Assembly (NCBI GenBank): GCA_947247005.1 | Contig: OX365945.1 | Span: 19,412,501 to 19,476,500 of the forward strand | Length of the DNA: 64,000 bases | Direction: 5' to 3' | Source: Spisula solida | Lineage: Eukaryota > Mollusca > Bivalvia > Venerida > Mactridae | Part shown: positions 37,162 through 46,997 of the stretch, piece after piece | How positions within the stretch are numbered: the stretch's first letter is position 1 | Layout: the number at the start of each line of letters is the position of its first letter | Program-made: the position numbers and the translations under genes | Notes under the pieces: model-generated | Told to the model about the DNA's origin: nothing | Databases searched by the model: none | The model's input: the letters and a program-made list of their open reading frames with translations, nothing else

Positions 37162-39201
37162 ATGAATAAGATAATTGAAACCACCACTAAAATAGAGACG
37201 GCCTTAACTAATGGGCAGTTAATTCCGCCCAAACAGTTATTGGAAGGTCTCCTGGGCATGACGGTTGGATTCCCTGATGAGGAGTTCAAACGTCTTGTAA
37301 AGGAGATGTATCAATTGGTCGTAAGTGGGGGAAATTGGGGTTGGGTTGAACAAGCCCAGCTCTATGCTCCCACATTTTTTAGTAGTCGGTGGATATTAGA
37401 CAATATCCCTCATAAGAATTCCCGTAGGAATAAGGTCTCCATCCCGAAACAGGTCAAGGTCCAAGAGCTCTCGGGGGTGTGTAAGGATGTAAGGTTATTG
37501 GATGATAATAACAATCTCCAAGTCTTGAGGGAGGATGCGGCTGTTGGTCGTGATCTAGGTCTGTCACCTGAAGAGGAGGACAAGCTTTTAGCTAGTCCTA
37601 CTGCAGGAGACATTATGGCAGAGTCTATGGCAGACTCCGCTATGGACACTAGTGAGCCAATCGTACCTCCTTCTCCTGCTCCGGTGCCTGTTGTCAAAAT
37701 TACAACTAAGAAAATGGGGACAAAAGGGGAAAAAGAGGGAGGTAAAAATAAGGAGAACAAGCGTCCTAAAACAAAGGGTCCAGGTTCATGTCCAGTTCAG
37801 GGGTGCATGCATAGGTCAAGAGCTTTAAGACCTCATGTGGTCGGAAGGCATCTGCCTAAGTCATTTAAACTTTTTATTACGGATTTTAAGGTGTGCAAGA
37901 TTGATGTGGGTAAGGTCGCCCAGCAAATTAAGTCTCTAAAGGAGTTGGGTAAGGTCATCAATGGTCAAAAAGATGTTGGGCTGGTCGACCTGGTTGAAAT
38001 GGTAAATAGTAGGGGTAAAATTCCGGCGGTTGTTGTGGTCACTTCTGAGTTTCAGAAGTATTTAAAGGCCTTATGTGTGTCTCGTGGTTGGGAATTACCT
38101 AAGGGAGGGTTTAGTTTCTTTCCTTTAAATTCAGTGGCATGCTTATTTCATTGGAGACCCATTGTGGCGTTAGTCAACATGGTTTCCAAAGAGCAAGCCA
38201 CAGAGTGGAAAAAGGCTAAGTCTGACCTGGGTAGGGTTAAGTCTGTTGCATCTAAGGCAGTTGCAACCGCTACCCTGTCAACCAAGGTAGCTGAAGTGTT
38301 AAAAGACCTAAGTTTACCCTCCACTCAAGTAGTAGTAAGGCCTAAGGTTAAAACCTCTTTTTCATGTAGGACTCTAAGTGCAATAGACAGTCATATGCAC
38401 GTAGATCGACTGGGGGGAAAATTGCGTGGCAAGTCAGGCATTGACTATATTTTCAATGACTCTTTGGCCTCCCCAGTTCCCGTGAATCTGCTCGGTATTG
38501 TGGCTGTGTATTGCGACCCGGAAACTTTTCCAGCAGAGGTCCCTACCGATCCAAGGGTTAGGATGGCAATAGGAGTGCACCCTCGCAAAATTCATGATCT
38601 CACTCGAGAGAGGGAGCTAAGGTTTCAAAATATATTGGCACACTCCGCCATTGTGTCCCTAGGGGAAGTAGGCCTGGACCTCACGGAAGACCGGGTTTCT
38701 TATGATGAACAGGTCTTTTTTCTGAACCACTTTCTTGGTGCGTACTGCACCACGTCTAGGACACTCGTTCTTCATTTAAGGGGAAATAACACGGTAAAGG
38801 GCCTGGCTATCTTTTCCACAGCATTTGAGATAGTTAAAAACCACTGTGGGAAACTCCAACCTATCCATTTACATTGCTTTAGCGGCAACTATTTTGACGT
38901 AGAAGGTTGGAGTTCATATTTCACTAACTGTTATTTTGGCTTCACAGCATCGGTTATGTACTTCTCCCCAGACCAGGTGGCGGGTCTCAAACGAGTCCCA
39001 GATGACAGACTCTTGGTAGAAACGGATGCTCCATACCTGTCCCCAAGAGGGTCTTCTCATGTAAATCGTCCTTGTTTTATAGGGGAAGTGGCAAAAATGG
39101 TTTCGGACTGGAGGGGAGTTTCTCTCCCATCTGTCCTTAAATCCACCGTGGAAAACACCAGGAGATTGTACCGTTTCAGCCAGGAGTTGGTTTCTACCTA
39201 A
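37162..39201 (+). CDS. ORF3: zinc-motif / TatD-family nuclease protein of the retrotransposon
   Basis: 679 residues from the ATG at 37162. Residues ~1-190 are unassigned; residues ~175-205 are Pro/Lys-rich and look like a linker with a basic nuclear signal (NKRPKTK). C210, C215, H225 and H230 form a C2H2-like zinc motif. Residues ~405-660 are a TatD-family TIM-barrel metal hydrolase: H411-x-H413 (DSHMH), GVHP near 475, E502 (GEVGLD), H538 (VLHLRG), H571 (HLHCFSG) and D622 (ETDAPYLSP). All six metal/catalytic positions known for TatD are present, so a DNase or RNase activity is plausible. TatD enzymes act as 3'-5' exonucleases or endonucleases on DNA; the metazoan TATDN2 is the nearest family name I would expect. 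The ORF starts 67 bases after pol and probably uses a spliced mRNA. It is in the env position but has no signal peptide or membrane segment. Confidence 0.9.
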   Translation: MNKIIETTTKIETALTNGQLIPPKQLLEGLLGMTVGFPDEEFKRLVKEMYQLVVSGGNWGWVEQAQLYAPTFFSSRWILDNIPHKNSRRNKVSIPKQVKVQELSGVCKDVRLLDDNNNLQVLREDAAVGRDLGLSPEEEDKLLASPTAGDIMAESMADSAMDTSEPIVPPSPAPVPVVKITTKKMGTKGEKEGGKNKENKRPKTKGPGSCPVQGCMHRSRALRPHVVGRHLPKSFKLFITDFKVCKIDVGKVAQQIKSLKELGKVINGQKDVGLVDLVEMVNSRGKIPAVVVVTSEFQKYLKALCVSRGWELPKGGFSFFPLNSVACLFHWRPIVALVNMVSKEQATEWKKAKSDLGRVKSVASKAVATATLSTKVAEVLKDLSLPSTQVVVRPKVKTSFSCRTLSAIDSHMHVDRLGGKLRGKSGIDYIFNDSLASPVPVNLLGIVAVYCDPETFPAEVPTDPRVRMAIGVHPRKIHDLTRERELRFQNILAHSAIVSLGEVGLDLTEDRVSYDEQVFFLNHFLGAYCTTSRTLVLHLRGNNTVKGLAIFSTAFEIVKNHCGKLQPIHLHCFSGNYFDVEGWSSYFTNCYFGFTASVMYFSPDQVAGLKRVPDDRLLVETDAPYLSPRGSSHVNRPCFIGEVAKMVSDWRGVSLPSVLKSTVENTRRLYRFSQELVST

Positions 39202-39330
39202 CGGGGGAAGTGCTTTATTTTAGTCTATACTGTGGTCAACTTACATTACAGCCCCCGAGAACATTTTCAATTTAAGACAATTTTTACTTAATCAGTTACT
39301 GTATTTTAAATTAACTATTTGATAGCAACT

Positions 39331-39501
39331 ATGGTTCTGGGTCTGGAAAACAAGTCTTCTTATACTTGGGTTCCATTTCATTGTCCCTATGATAGGGGGG
39401 CGTGGATCATTATCCTATCTTGCGTTCAGGTGCCCATGTGGCTACCTGATTGGCTGGGATTTTTTATGAAATTATGGTATATATTTATCATGCCCACGTA
39501 G
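39331..39501 (+). CDS. Small hydrophobic ORF after ORF3 (uncertain)
   Basis: A 56-codon open frame from ATG 39331 with a Trp-rich hydrophobic segment (AWIIILSCVQVPMWLPDWL) in its C-terminal half. It might be a membrane peptide, but its length is compatible with chance and it has no recognised relative. Listed only because it is the sole ORF between ORF3 and the polypurine tract. Confidence 0.15.
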   Translation: MVLGLENKSSYTWVPFHCPYDRGAWIIILSCVQVPMWLPDWLGFFMKLWYIFIMPT

Positions 39502-39587
39502 GGTGCTTTTTGGATTCTGCAACCTACTTTTTGTAAAAGATGGGGTTTTCTAAATGGGGTCTTTATCCTGGGTGGGGGTTGATTTTA

Positions 39588-39602
39588 TAAAGTTGGGGGG
39601 AA
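39588..39602 (+). other. Polypurine tract
   Basis: The sequence 'ataaagttggggggaa' directly precedes the TGTAGT start of the 3' LTR, as expected for the plus-strand primer. Confidence 0.75.
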
Positions 39603-39840
39603 TGTAGTATTTGTACGTCGGAACAGCGGGCCGGCTGTTCCAACCATAACAAGTGGTATCAGCCAATCAGAAGCGTCCTGGTCTGACGTATGCTCTGGGC
39701 CAGGCTTGTCAGCCTGTGTTCGCTCTCTGTGCATTAATACCTACTACTGGAAAGACGTACCCGAAGTTTCTACTTCCCACTTAGGTGAGTTAAACTTACA
39801 TACTGTCTTACTGTAGTCCATGTAGTGACAATTCACTACA
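39603..39840 (+). repeat. 3' LTR
   Basis: 238 bp, same length and, as far as I can compare by eye, the same base at every position as the 5' LTR. This implies little or no time since insertion (or recent gene conversion). Confidence 0.95.
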
Positions 39841-39850
39841 GGTGCATAAC

Positions 39851-41392
39851 GTGCGCACGTGATAGAATTTATTAGATCTAGATAGAATATAGCCTACATG
39901 TGAGATAAATAAAATAGTTCCCGTTTCGCCTTAGTGCCACCAATGTATAAATTTATGTAGCGGTATATCAAACAAAAATAGTTTTTCTCAATTTAGAGAA
40001 ACATTATAATTGATGGGCAAAAACATCACAACATTGTGTCTATTCCATCGCAAATGCCGGACAAGTACGGTTTTATTTGATATAGCTTGATTTTATACAC
40101 AGCCTTTTGAAGCTCTTTACAAAAGAGGTAGCTGTCATTACTGATATAGCATACAACAAACCGGATTAAAAAGGACAACATTATACAAAGTCAAAGCGTG
40201 TCATAGAAAAGGTATGGTTTAAGATGCATCTTTAAGAAGATCACAAAAACATGGGAGTACATGTTTCTATCAAAGTTAAGTACTTTGCTGTACCCACACC
40301 TGCAAAACTGACCTTTGGCTTTGGGAAGTCTGACAGGGTGGTACACCGGCCCGTGGTACACAGTCCGAATTATTGTTTGTAATGGTAACTAAGTATGTTA
40401 GTCATTCAAGGATACAAGGATTGAGTTACTCACTCACTGATAGTGGCTTGTACTTGTTGTCTTGCCTGTGACATGCGGTACAATTAACTGACAAGTTCAA
40501 GCTTGTCTTTGTAATTAGCTAAGTGCTGCGTTTATTCATACTATAATCATAGGCAGACGAAGTCGTACAAATATGAACTTAGGTTTGGTATTTTAACATT
40601 TGGATAATCATTAGCCAGACCCAACTACGTCTAGATATATGGACTAAGCCAGACACATTAACTAGAAGTCCAGTAACTGGACTTCTAGAAGTCCTACAAG
40701 GATATCTGAGCTTTGGCTCTGTGACCATGTCATACAAAATTGACCTGTTCCTGGAAGTCTGATTACACCAGGTTCACACAGTGTAGGAACATGTTTCTAA
40801 CTAAGTATTTTGTCGTTCTCTGGTTCACACAGTGTAGGAACATGTTTCTAACTAAGTTTTTTAACTAAGTATTTTGTCGTTCTCTGGTTCACACAGTGTA
40901 GGAACATGTTTCTAACGAAGTATTTTGTCTCTGGTACATGGACAATGTTTCAATCAAGGAACGATTAATTTTTCTGAATGTGCACTGTGTTGAGCAAAGA
41001 TTTTACTCAAGGCTTAATTAGCTTGTTGTGGTCTCTGTTAACAGGTGGTCTGTCTGAACAGATAGAAAATAGTCTGATTTGGAAAAAAAATGGCAGTCGT
41101 TTTAGACAAGTTTTGTAATAGTGATCTTTGTTTGCCAGTAGGTTTTAACACAGATCTGCCTCGATAACTGAGTTAAAGTGTCTGCTTTGAGTGCAAGAGT
41201 TCTCGGGTTTTATCCCAGACCATGAGTCAACATACCAAAGGCGTTAAAAGTGTACAGTTACATCTCTTTTGGTACACAGCATAGTTAGTTCTAAGTGATT
41301 GTTGGTTGCCCGATGTCAGGGTAATGTGACTGAGTAGTCTGAATATGACTGAAATACTGTTGACCAGTGGGACATAAAACTACATTTAAAAA
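39851..41392. other. Spacer with short repeats, upstream of TMEM229
   Basis: No coding region seen. Contains a small palindrome at 40661-40690 (ctagaagtccag / ctggacttctag), a ~59-bp tandem repeat at 40770-40925 (three copies carrying 'ggttcacacagtgtaggaac'), and a weak tRNA-like stretch near 41155-41225. The untranslated first exon of the TMEM229 gene may lie here. Confidence 0.5.
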
Positions 41393-42165
41393 CAAGAGGG
41401 TCCAAAGGGCCCTAGGTCGCTCACCTGTCGTAGTAGTGCATGCAAACCCTGTGATTTGACCTAGTGACCTAGTTCTTGACCCAATATCGCACTTGACCTA
41501 GATTTTGTTGAGTTGATCATTGTGACCAAGTTTCATAAAGATTAGGTCAAAATTATGACATCTACTGACTACACAAGATGATCATGGTGACTAAGTTTCA
41601 GAAAGATTAGGCCAAAATTGTGATCTAGTGTCTACACAAGGTTTTTCTATGGTTTGACCTTGTGACCTAGTTTTTGACCCCGGATATCCCAATACCTAAC
41701 TTGACCTAGATTTTGTTGAGATGATCATTGTGACCAAGTTTTATAAAGATTAGGTCAAAATTATTACCTCTAGTGACTACGCAAGGTTTATCTATGATTT
41801 GACCTTGTGACCTAGTTTTTGACCCCGAATGACCTAATATCTAACTTGACCTAGATTTTGTTGAGATGATCATTGTGACCAAGTTTCAAAAATATTAAGT
41901 GAAAATTATGACCTCTAGTGACTACACAAGTTTTTTCTATGATTTGACTTTGTGACCTAGTTTTTTACCTCTGATGACCCAATATCAAACTTGACCTAGA
42001 TTTTGTTGAGATGATCATTGTGACCAAGTTTCATAAAGATTAGGCCAAAATCCTGACCTCTAGTGTCTACACAAGCAAATTGTTGACGGACGACATACGA
42101 CGGACAACGGACGAAGAGTGATCACAAAAGCTCACTCTGTCACTTGGAGACAGGTGAGCTAAAAA
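41393..42165. repeat. Bivalve dispersed repeat, copy 1 (about five 145-bp units)
   Basis: It starts 'caagagggtccaaagggccc', followed by 'taggtcgctcacctgtc', and ends 'gacaggtgagctaaaaa', so the termini are partly inverted (gctcacctgtc/gacaggtgagc). The interior is a tandem array of ~145-base units. It ends 32 bases before the acceptor of the TMEM229 coding exon. Confidence 0.9.
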
Positions 42166-42207
42166 GGTAATAAAAATATTTATATTCTTCTTTTCAGCAA
42201 CAAGAAG

Positions 42208-42696
42208 ATGGAACAACCAGGGAGGCAATCTCTCACGTTGATATGGAGATGGTACATATATGCCCTGCATGGTTATGCTACTGAAATCATGTTTACAGCC
42301 AGTTGGGAATTTGTATTCAATCTGAATTGGAAATTGATGGGAAATACAAGTATATGGATCATGCCGATATATGGAATATCAGGACTAGTTTGTGAACAAA
42401 TACACATCGGTTGCATGAAAAGAAGCATTCCTCTGTATGTACGTGGAGTTGTATATGTTATATGGACATACCTATTGGAGTTCAGTTCTGGGTTTATACT
42501 ACAACAGTTTGACTTATGTCCCTGGGATTACACTCATTATGACTGGGATGTTATGGGATTGATAACTCTAGAATATGCTCCGCTATGGTACTTAATGAGC
42601 CTCTTTCTTGACAAATATATCATGACATTTACCAGACAACTCTACTGGGGACCACTTCATGCTGATTTCGTGTTTGCTGATAACAAAAAGCATTAA
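42208..42696 (+). CDS. TMEM229 family transmembrane protein
   Basis: 162 residues in one exon that opens at 42198 after a good acceptor (ttcttcttttcag); the ATG is ten bases in. The protein matches the TMEM229A/B family along its length: RWYIYALHGY and MFTASWEF near residues 14-35, an MPIYGISGL segment, VIWTYLLEFSSGFILQQFD near 84-102, CPWDY and MGLITLEYAPLWY further on. Three to four hydrophobic segments fit a multipass membrane protein. Length is close to vertebrate TMEM229B, supporting this start. The function of the family is not established to my knowledge. The exon frame has no stop between acceptor and ATG, so a short upstream coding extension cannot be excluded. An AATAAA at 42842-42847 could end the mRNA. 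Confidence 0.93.
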   Translation: MEQPGRQSLTLIWRWYIYALHGYATEIMFTASWEFVFNLNWKLMGNTSIWIMPIYGISGLVCEQIHIGCMKRSIPLYVRGVVYVIWTYLLEFSSGFILQQFDLCPWDYTHYDWDVMGLITLEYAPLWYLMSLFLDKYIMTFTRQLYWGPLHADFVFADNKKH

Positions 42697-43373
42697 CTGC
42701 ACTCCTGATGCAATTGCATAATATACATGATTTTTATTTCCTTTTTCTCCTGTTAGATAACAATTGCTATTGCATTTTCTTTTTACTTATTACTGCTAGG
42801 TATTCATGTCAAATTGTAGCTTCAGTATTAGTGACATGTAAAATAAATTTCTGAAGGTATTGTAGATTTTACTTTAAAATATTCTTCTACTAGTAGTATT
42901 TGTTACTATTTACTGTATGGAATTATTAGTATTGTCAGAACTTAAGAGCATTAGCTAACTGCTAGCTTTTGAAAAGGTTGATTGATTAATACTAAATGAT
43001 CATTCACCCATGTTAGAGTTCCGGTACTCATTATGTTTTCTTTACAGTATTCTATTTATTCATTTTGTAATACATTGTATTATAAATTATGTATTACAGT
43101 AAAATATTTACATGTAGATAGCTGGCTCTTTTGATCAAAGTTGATATTTTGCTTCCAAAGAAGGATGTCATACATATTGTTTTACTTGCTGCCTGTGTCA
43201 GTGGTAAATAATGATTTTATCAAATCTGTAACTAAAATTGTTTTCAAAGATATCTTTAATTGAGCTTTAGTGTCTTAAAACAATGGAGATGTTTTCACAT
43301 ACCACATGACAGAAAGCAACGTTTTATGTTGTATTTGTTGGTATACATATATTAGTTCAACCAAAGTGTATAA
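42697..43373 (+). other. TMEM229 3' UTR and spacer
   Basis: AT-rich sequence downstream of the TMEM229 stop with a likely polyadenylation signal AATAAA at 42842. No other gene is seen. Confidence 0.5.
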
Positions 43374-43793
43374 CAGTGTAGCAATACCACGTGACTTTTG
43401 GCTACAGTTACAAGAAGAAATTTGTTAACATTGGAAAATAAAATAGCCATAAGTATTTTATTTCTTCATCAATTTCAATTAAACATACGCCACGCTAAGG
43501 GGACAATTATTTGCTTCCCATGAAATATAAGATCTTTTTCAGCAGCTTTACCGATTTTTCCATTACCCTGTGAAACCTACACGTTCCACAGTTTCACAGG
43601 GTAATGGACAAAACGGCACATCCACTGAAAAAGATTTATATTTCATGGAAAGCAAATAATGTTCCCCTTAGCGTGGCGTAGATTTCATAGAAATCGATGA
43701 AGAAACGAAATACTTATGGCTACATTTGTGTTCCAATGTTTATAAATTTCTACTTGGAACTGTAGTCAAAAACCACGTGGTATTGCTACACTG
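43374..43793. mobile_element. Foldback MITE with long arms
   Basis: The 420-bp element starts CAGTGTAGCAATACCACGTG and ends with its reverse complement, and pairs inward for nearly its whole length (for example 'gctaaggggacaattatttg' against 'aaataatgttccccttagc'). A central hairpin 'ccattaccctgtgaaac' / 'gtttcacagggtaatgg' closes it. ATAA flanks both ends and is probably the target-site duplication. A truncated relative lies at 230-392. Confidence 0.85.
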
Positions 43794-43916
43794 ATAAACA
43801 AGTCGACTTTCGGTTATTGTTAGAAGTTGTACACACTGACTTGTATAGTCTCTAAATAAGTCAGAAAGTGACTGGATGTTACATGTGCTTTTGCTCATAA
43901 TAAGTTATACAACTTG

Positions 43917-44138
43917 ATTTATATAGCGTCGCAAGAAATGATACAGTGATTAGACTTATACGCTGTGAAACCACTATAAACTGAGCCTAGATTTATATAG
44001 CGTCGCAAGAAATGATACAGTGATTAGACTTATACGCTGTGAAACCACTATAAACTGAGCCTAGATTTATATAGCGTCGCAAGAAATGATACAGTGATTA
44101 GACTTATACGCTGTGAAACCACATTAAACTGAGCCTCG
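43917..44138. repeat. 74-bp tandem repeat, three copies
   Basis: The unit starts 'atttatatagcgtcgcaaga' and recurs at 43917, 43991 and 44065 with almost no differences, which points to very recent amplification. Confidence 0.9.
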
Positions 44139-44520
44139 TCAGACTTGAACAAGCATATGGTCTGCCAGAGTCTCAGTTTAATGAGGTCAGATATTACGTA
44201 TTATCTGTTGTATTTTACACTTAATTTGTGATATATTATACATGATTTTATTGATGTTTATTTCTGCCAATTTTCCGTCTGATCTCCTAGATTTCTGTCA
44301 GGGTTTATCATGTAACAATGGAATGAATTTCAGAATGGCAAGAACATACCAAATATTGTGTGAGCCTGCAGAACTGGGACACAAAATAACCACTGGCTAT
44401 TAAAACCACAGTCTGGCTGCTATAAAACTACCAAATTATTTTTTTTAAATAATCATTTTTTGTTAAAAAATGTTTAATAAACTGATGTCTTATTTATCAT
44501 ATCTGGTTACCTGCTTTAAA

Positions 44521-46162
44521 CAAGAGGGCCCGAAGGGCCATAGGTCGCTCACCTGTCCTAGTAGTTCATGATCATTGTGACCAAGTTTCATACAGATTAG
44601 GCCAAAATTGTGACCTTGAGTGACTACACAAGATTTTTCTATGATTTGACCCTGTGACCTAGTTTTTTAACCCCAGATGACCCAATATCGAACTTGACCT
44701 AGATTTTGTTAAGATGATCATTGTGACCAAGTTTCATAAAGATTAGGTCAAAATTGTGACCTCTAGGGACTACACAAGGTTTTTCTATGATTTGACCTTG
44801 TGACCTAGTTTTTGACCCCGGGTGACCCAATATCAAACTCGACCTAGATTATGTTCAGATGATTATTGTGACCAAGTTTCATAAAGATTAGGCCAAAATT
44901 GTGACCTCTAGTGACTACACAAGATTTTTCTATGATTTGACCTTGTGACCTAGATTATGACCCCGGAAGACCCAATATCGATCTTGACCTAGATTTTGTT
45001 AAGATGATTACTGTGACCAAGTTTCATAAAGATTAGGCCAAAATTGTGATCTCTAGTGACTACACAAGATTTTTCCATGATTTGACCTTGTGACCTAGTT
45101 TATGACCCCGGCTGACCCAATATCGAACTTGACCTAAATTTTGTTCAGATGATTATTGTGACCAAGTTTCATAAATATTAGGCCCAAATTGTGACCTCTA
45201 GTGACTACACAAGGTTTTTCTATGATTTGACCTTGTGACCTAGTTTTTGACCTCGAATGACACAATATCGAACTTGACCTAGATTTTGTTGAGATGATCA
45301 TTGTGGCCAAGTTTCATAAATATTAGGTCAAAATTGTGACCTCTAGTGACTACACAAGGTTTTTCTATGATTTGACCTTGTGACCTAGTTTTTGACCTCG
45401 AATAACACAATATCGAACTTGACCTAGATTTTGTTGAGATGATCATTGTGGCCAAGTTTCATAAATATTAGGTCAAAATTGTGACATCTAGTGACTACAC
45501 AAGGTTTTTCTATGATTTGACCTTGTGACCTAGTTTTTTACCTTGGATGACCCAATATCGAACTTGACGTAGATTTTATTCAGATGATTATTGTGACTAA
45601 GTTTTATAAAGATTAAGCCAAAATTGTGACCTCTAGTGACTACACAAGATTGTTCTATGATTTGACCTTGTGACCTAGTTTTTGACCCCGGATAGCCCAA
45701 TATCAAACTTGACCTAGATTTTGTTGAGATGATCACTGTGACCAAGTTTCATAAAGATTAGACCAAAATTGTGACCTCTAGTGACTAAACAAAGTTTTTC
45801 TATGATTTGACCTTGTGACCTAGTTTTTGACCCTGGATGACCCAATATCGAAATTGACCTAGATTTTGTTGAGATGATCACTGTGACCAAGTTTCATAAA
45901 GATTAGGCCAAAATTGTGACCTCTAGTGACTACACAAGGTTTTTCTATGATTTGACCTTGTGACCTAGTTTTTGACCCCAGATGACCCAATATCGAACTT
46001 GACCTAGATTTTGTTGAGATGATCATTGTGACCAAGTTTCATAATGATTAAGCTAAAACTGTGACCTCTAGTGTCTACACAAGAGATTGTGGACGGACGG
46101 ACGACGGACGAAGAGTTATCACAAAAGCTCACTCTGTCACTTTGTGACAGGTGAGCTAAAAA
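44521..46162. repeat. Bivalve dispersed repeat, copy 2 (about ten 145-bp units)
   Basis: Ends as in copy 1 (caagagggcccgaagggcca at the left; gtgacaggtgagctaaaaa at the right), with a short ggacggacggacgacggacg tract before the right end. The internal unit is about 145 bases. The motif TGACCTTGTGACCTAG starts at 44793, 44939, 45083, 45229, 45373, 45519, 45663, 45809 and 45953. Confidence 0.9.
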
Positions 46163-46990
46163 CTAGGGCCAGCCGGTGTGTGTTAGTTGGTGTGTTTTAG
46201 GTGTTTGAACGTAGTAGGTTAGAGTGAAAACCATGTTTGAACATTTAGTGTAATAATTGTGTTTGGCATGTGCATATTGTATGGGGGTATAAAGCATGAT
46301 ATAGATGATGTATGGCTATTTAACATCGGTACTATAGTGATTTCATTATTTTTTTATTGACGAGGCACGTATATGGCTCTAGATGTTAGACTCACTGACT
46401 GCATTGTTAATATTTACAAATAAATTTATACATACATGTACATTATTTACTGTACAGCTAAACCTGTTTTTAGCGACCAATTAAATAATGCATCAAATAT
46501 GTCCTTTAAAATCAGATGGTTGTTTACTTCAGGTGCATTTAATGTGAAAAATGACTCATTTTGGGGTTTTCTTAATTAAAATTGGGTGATGAAGGCAGGT
46601 GGCTGTTTAGTTCAAATGACTTCTAGTTGATGTTTCCTGATGTTTAGCTGTATAGTAGGATTTTATATTTCATAGTGACTATTAGAACCTGTATTAGCTG
46701 TGTAATGAAAGTTCAATGTGATAAAGAACTGTGTATGAAGCACTCCCTGTGTGTGATAGACTATAGTTATTTCACCTTTTTGCCATTCTTTGTACATTTT
46801 CTGTATTTCTTGATTCAACTTTTTGTCAATGATTCACATTGTGAAGGTGCACAATTAAATAAAATTAATGAAATCACTGTATTATCGTCTTGGGATGGGA
46901 ACTCATGCTGGAATTGGACATTCCACTGTTTGTGTGCTCAAAAAAATAAATTTGTAAAGTTTGCATGAAGATAAATGAATCAGGGCTGGC
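46163..46990. other. Intergenic, no gene seen
   Basis: AT-rich sequence; a 97-codon frame at 46675-46968 has no recognisable feature and I do not call it. Confidence 0.5.
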
Positions 46991-46997
46991 ATTCAAA

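Larger units (their letters stand above)
30025..39840 (+). mobile_element. Complete Ty3/Gypsy-type LTR retrotransposon with extra PHD, TatD and HhH modules
   Basis: A 9,816-bp element: 5' LTR 30025-30262, primer-binding site from 30265, gag 31078-32985, pol 33033-37094 (-1 frame relative to gag), ORF3 37162-39201, polypurine tract ending 39602, 3' LTR 39603-39840. Domain order in pol is protease, RT, RNase H, integrase, which is the Ty3/Gypsy order. All main ORFs are uninterrupted and the LTRs look identical base by base, so the insertion is recent and the copy may be competent. ORF3 occupies the place of an env but encodes a TatD-type nuclease instead. Base composition of the element is more GC-rich than the flanks. 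Which Ty3/Gypsy clade it belongs to cannot be decided without a phylogeny. Confidence 0.95.
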
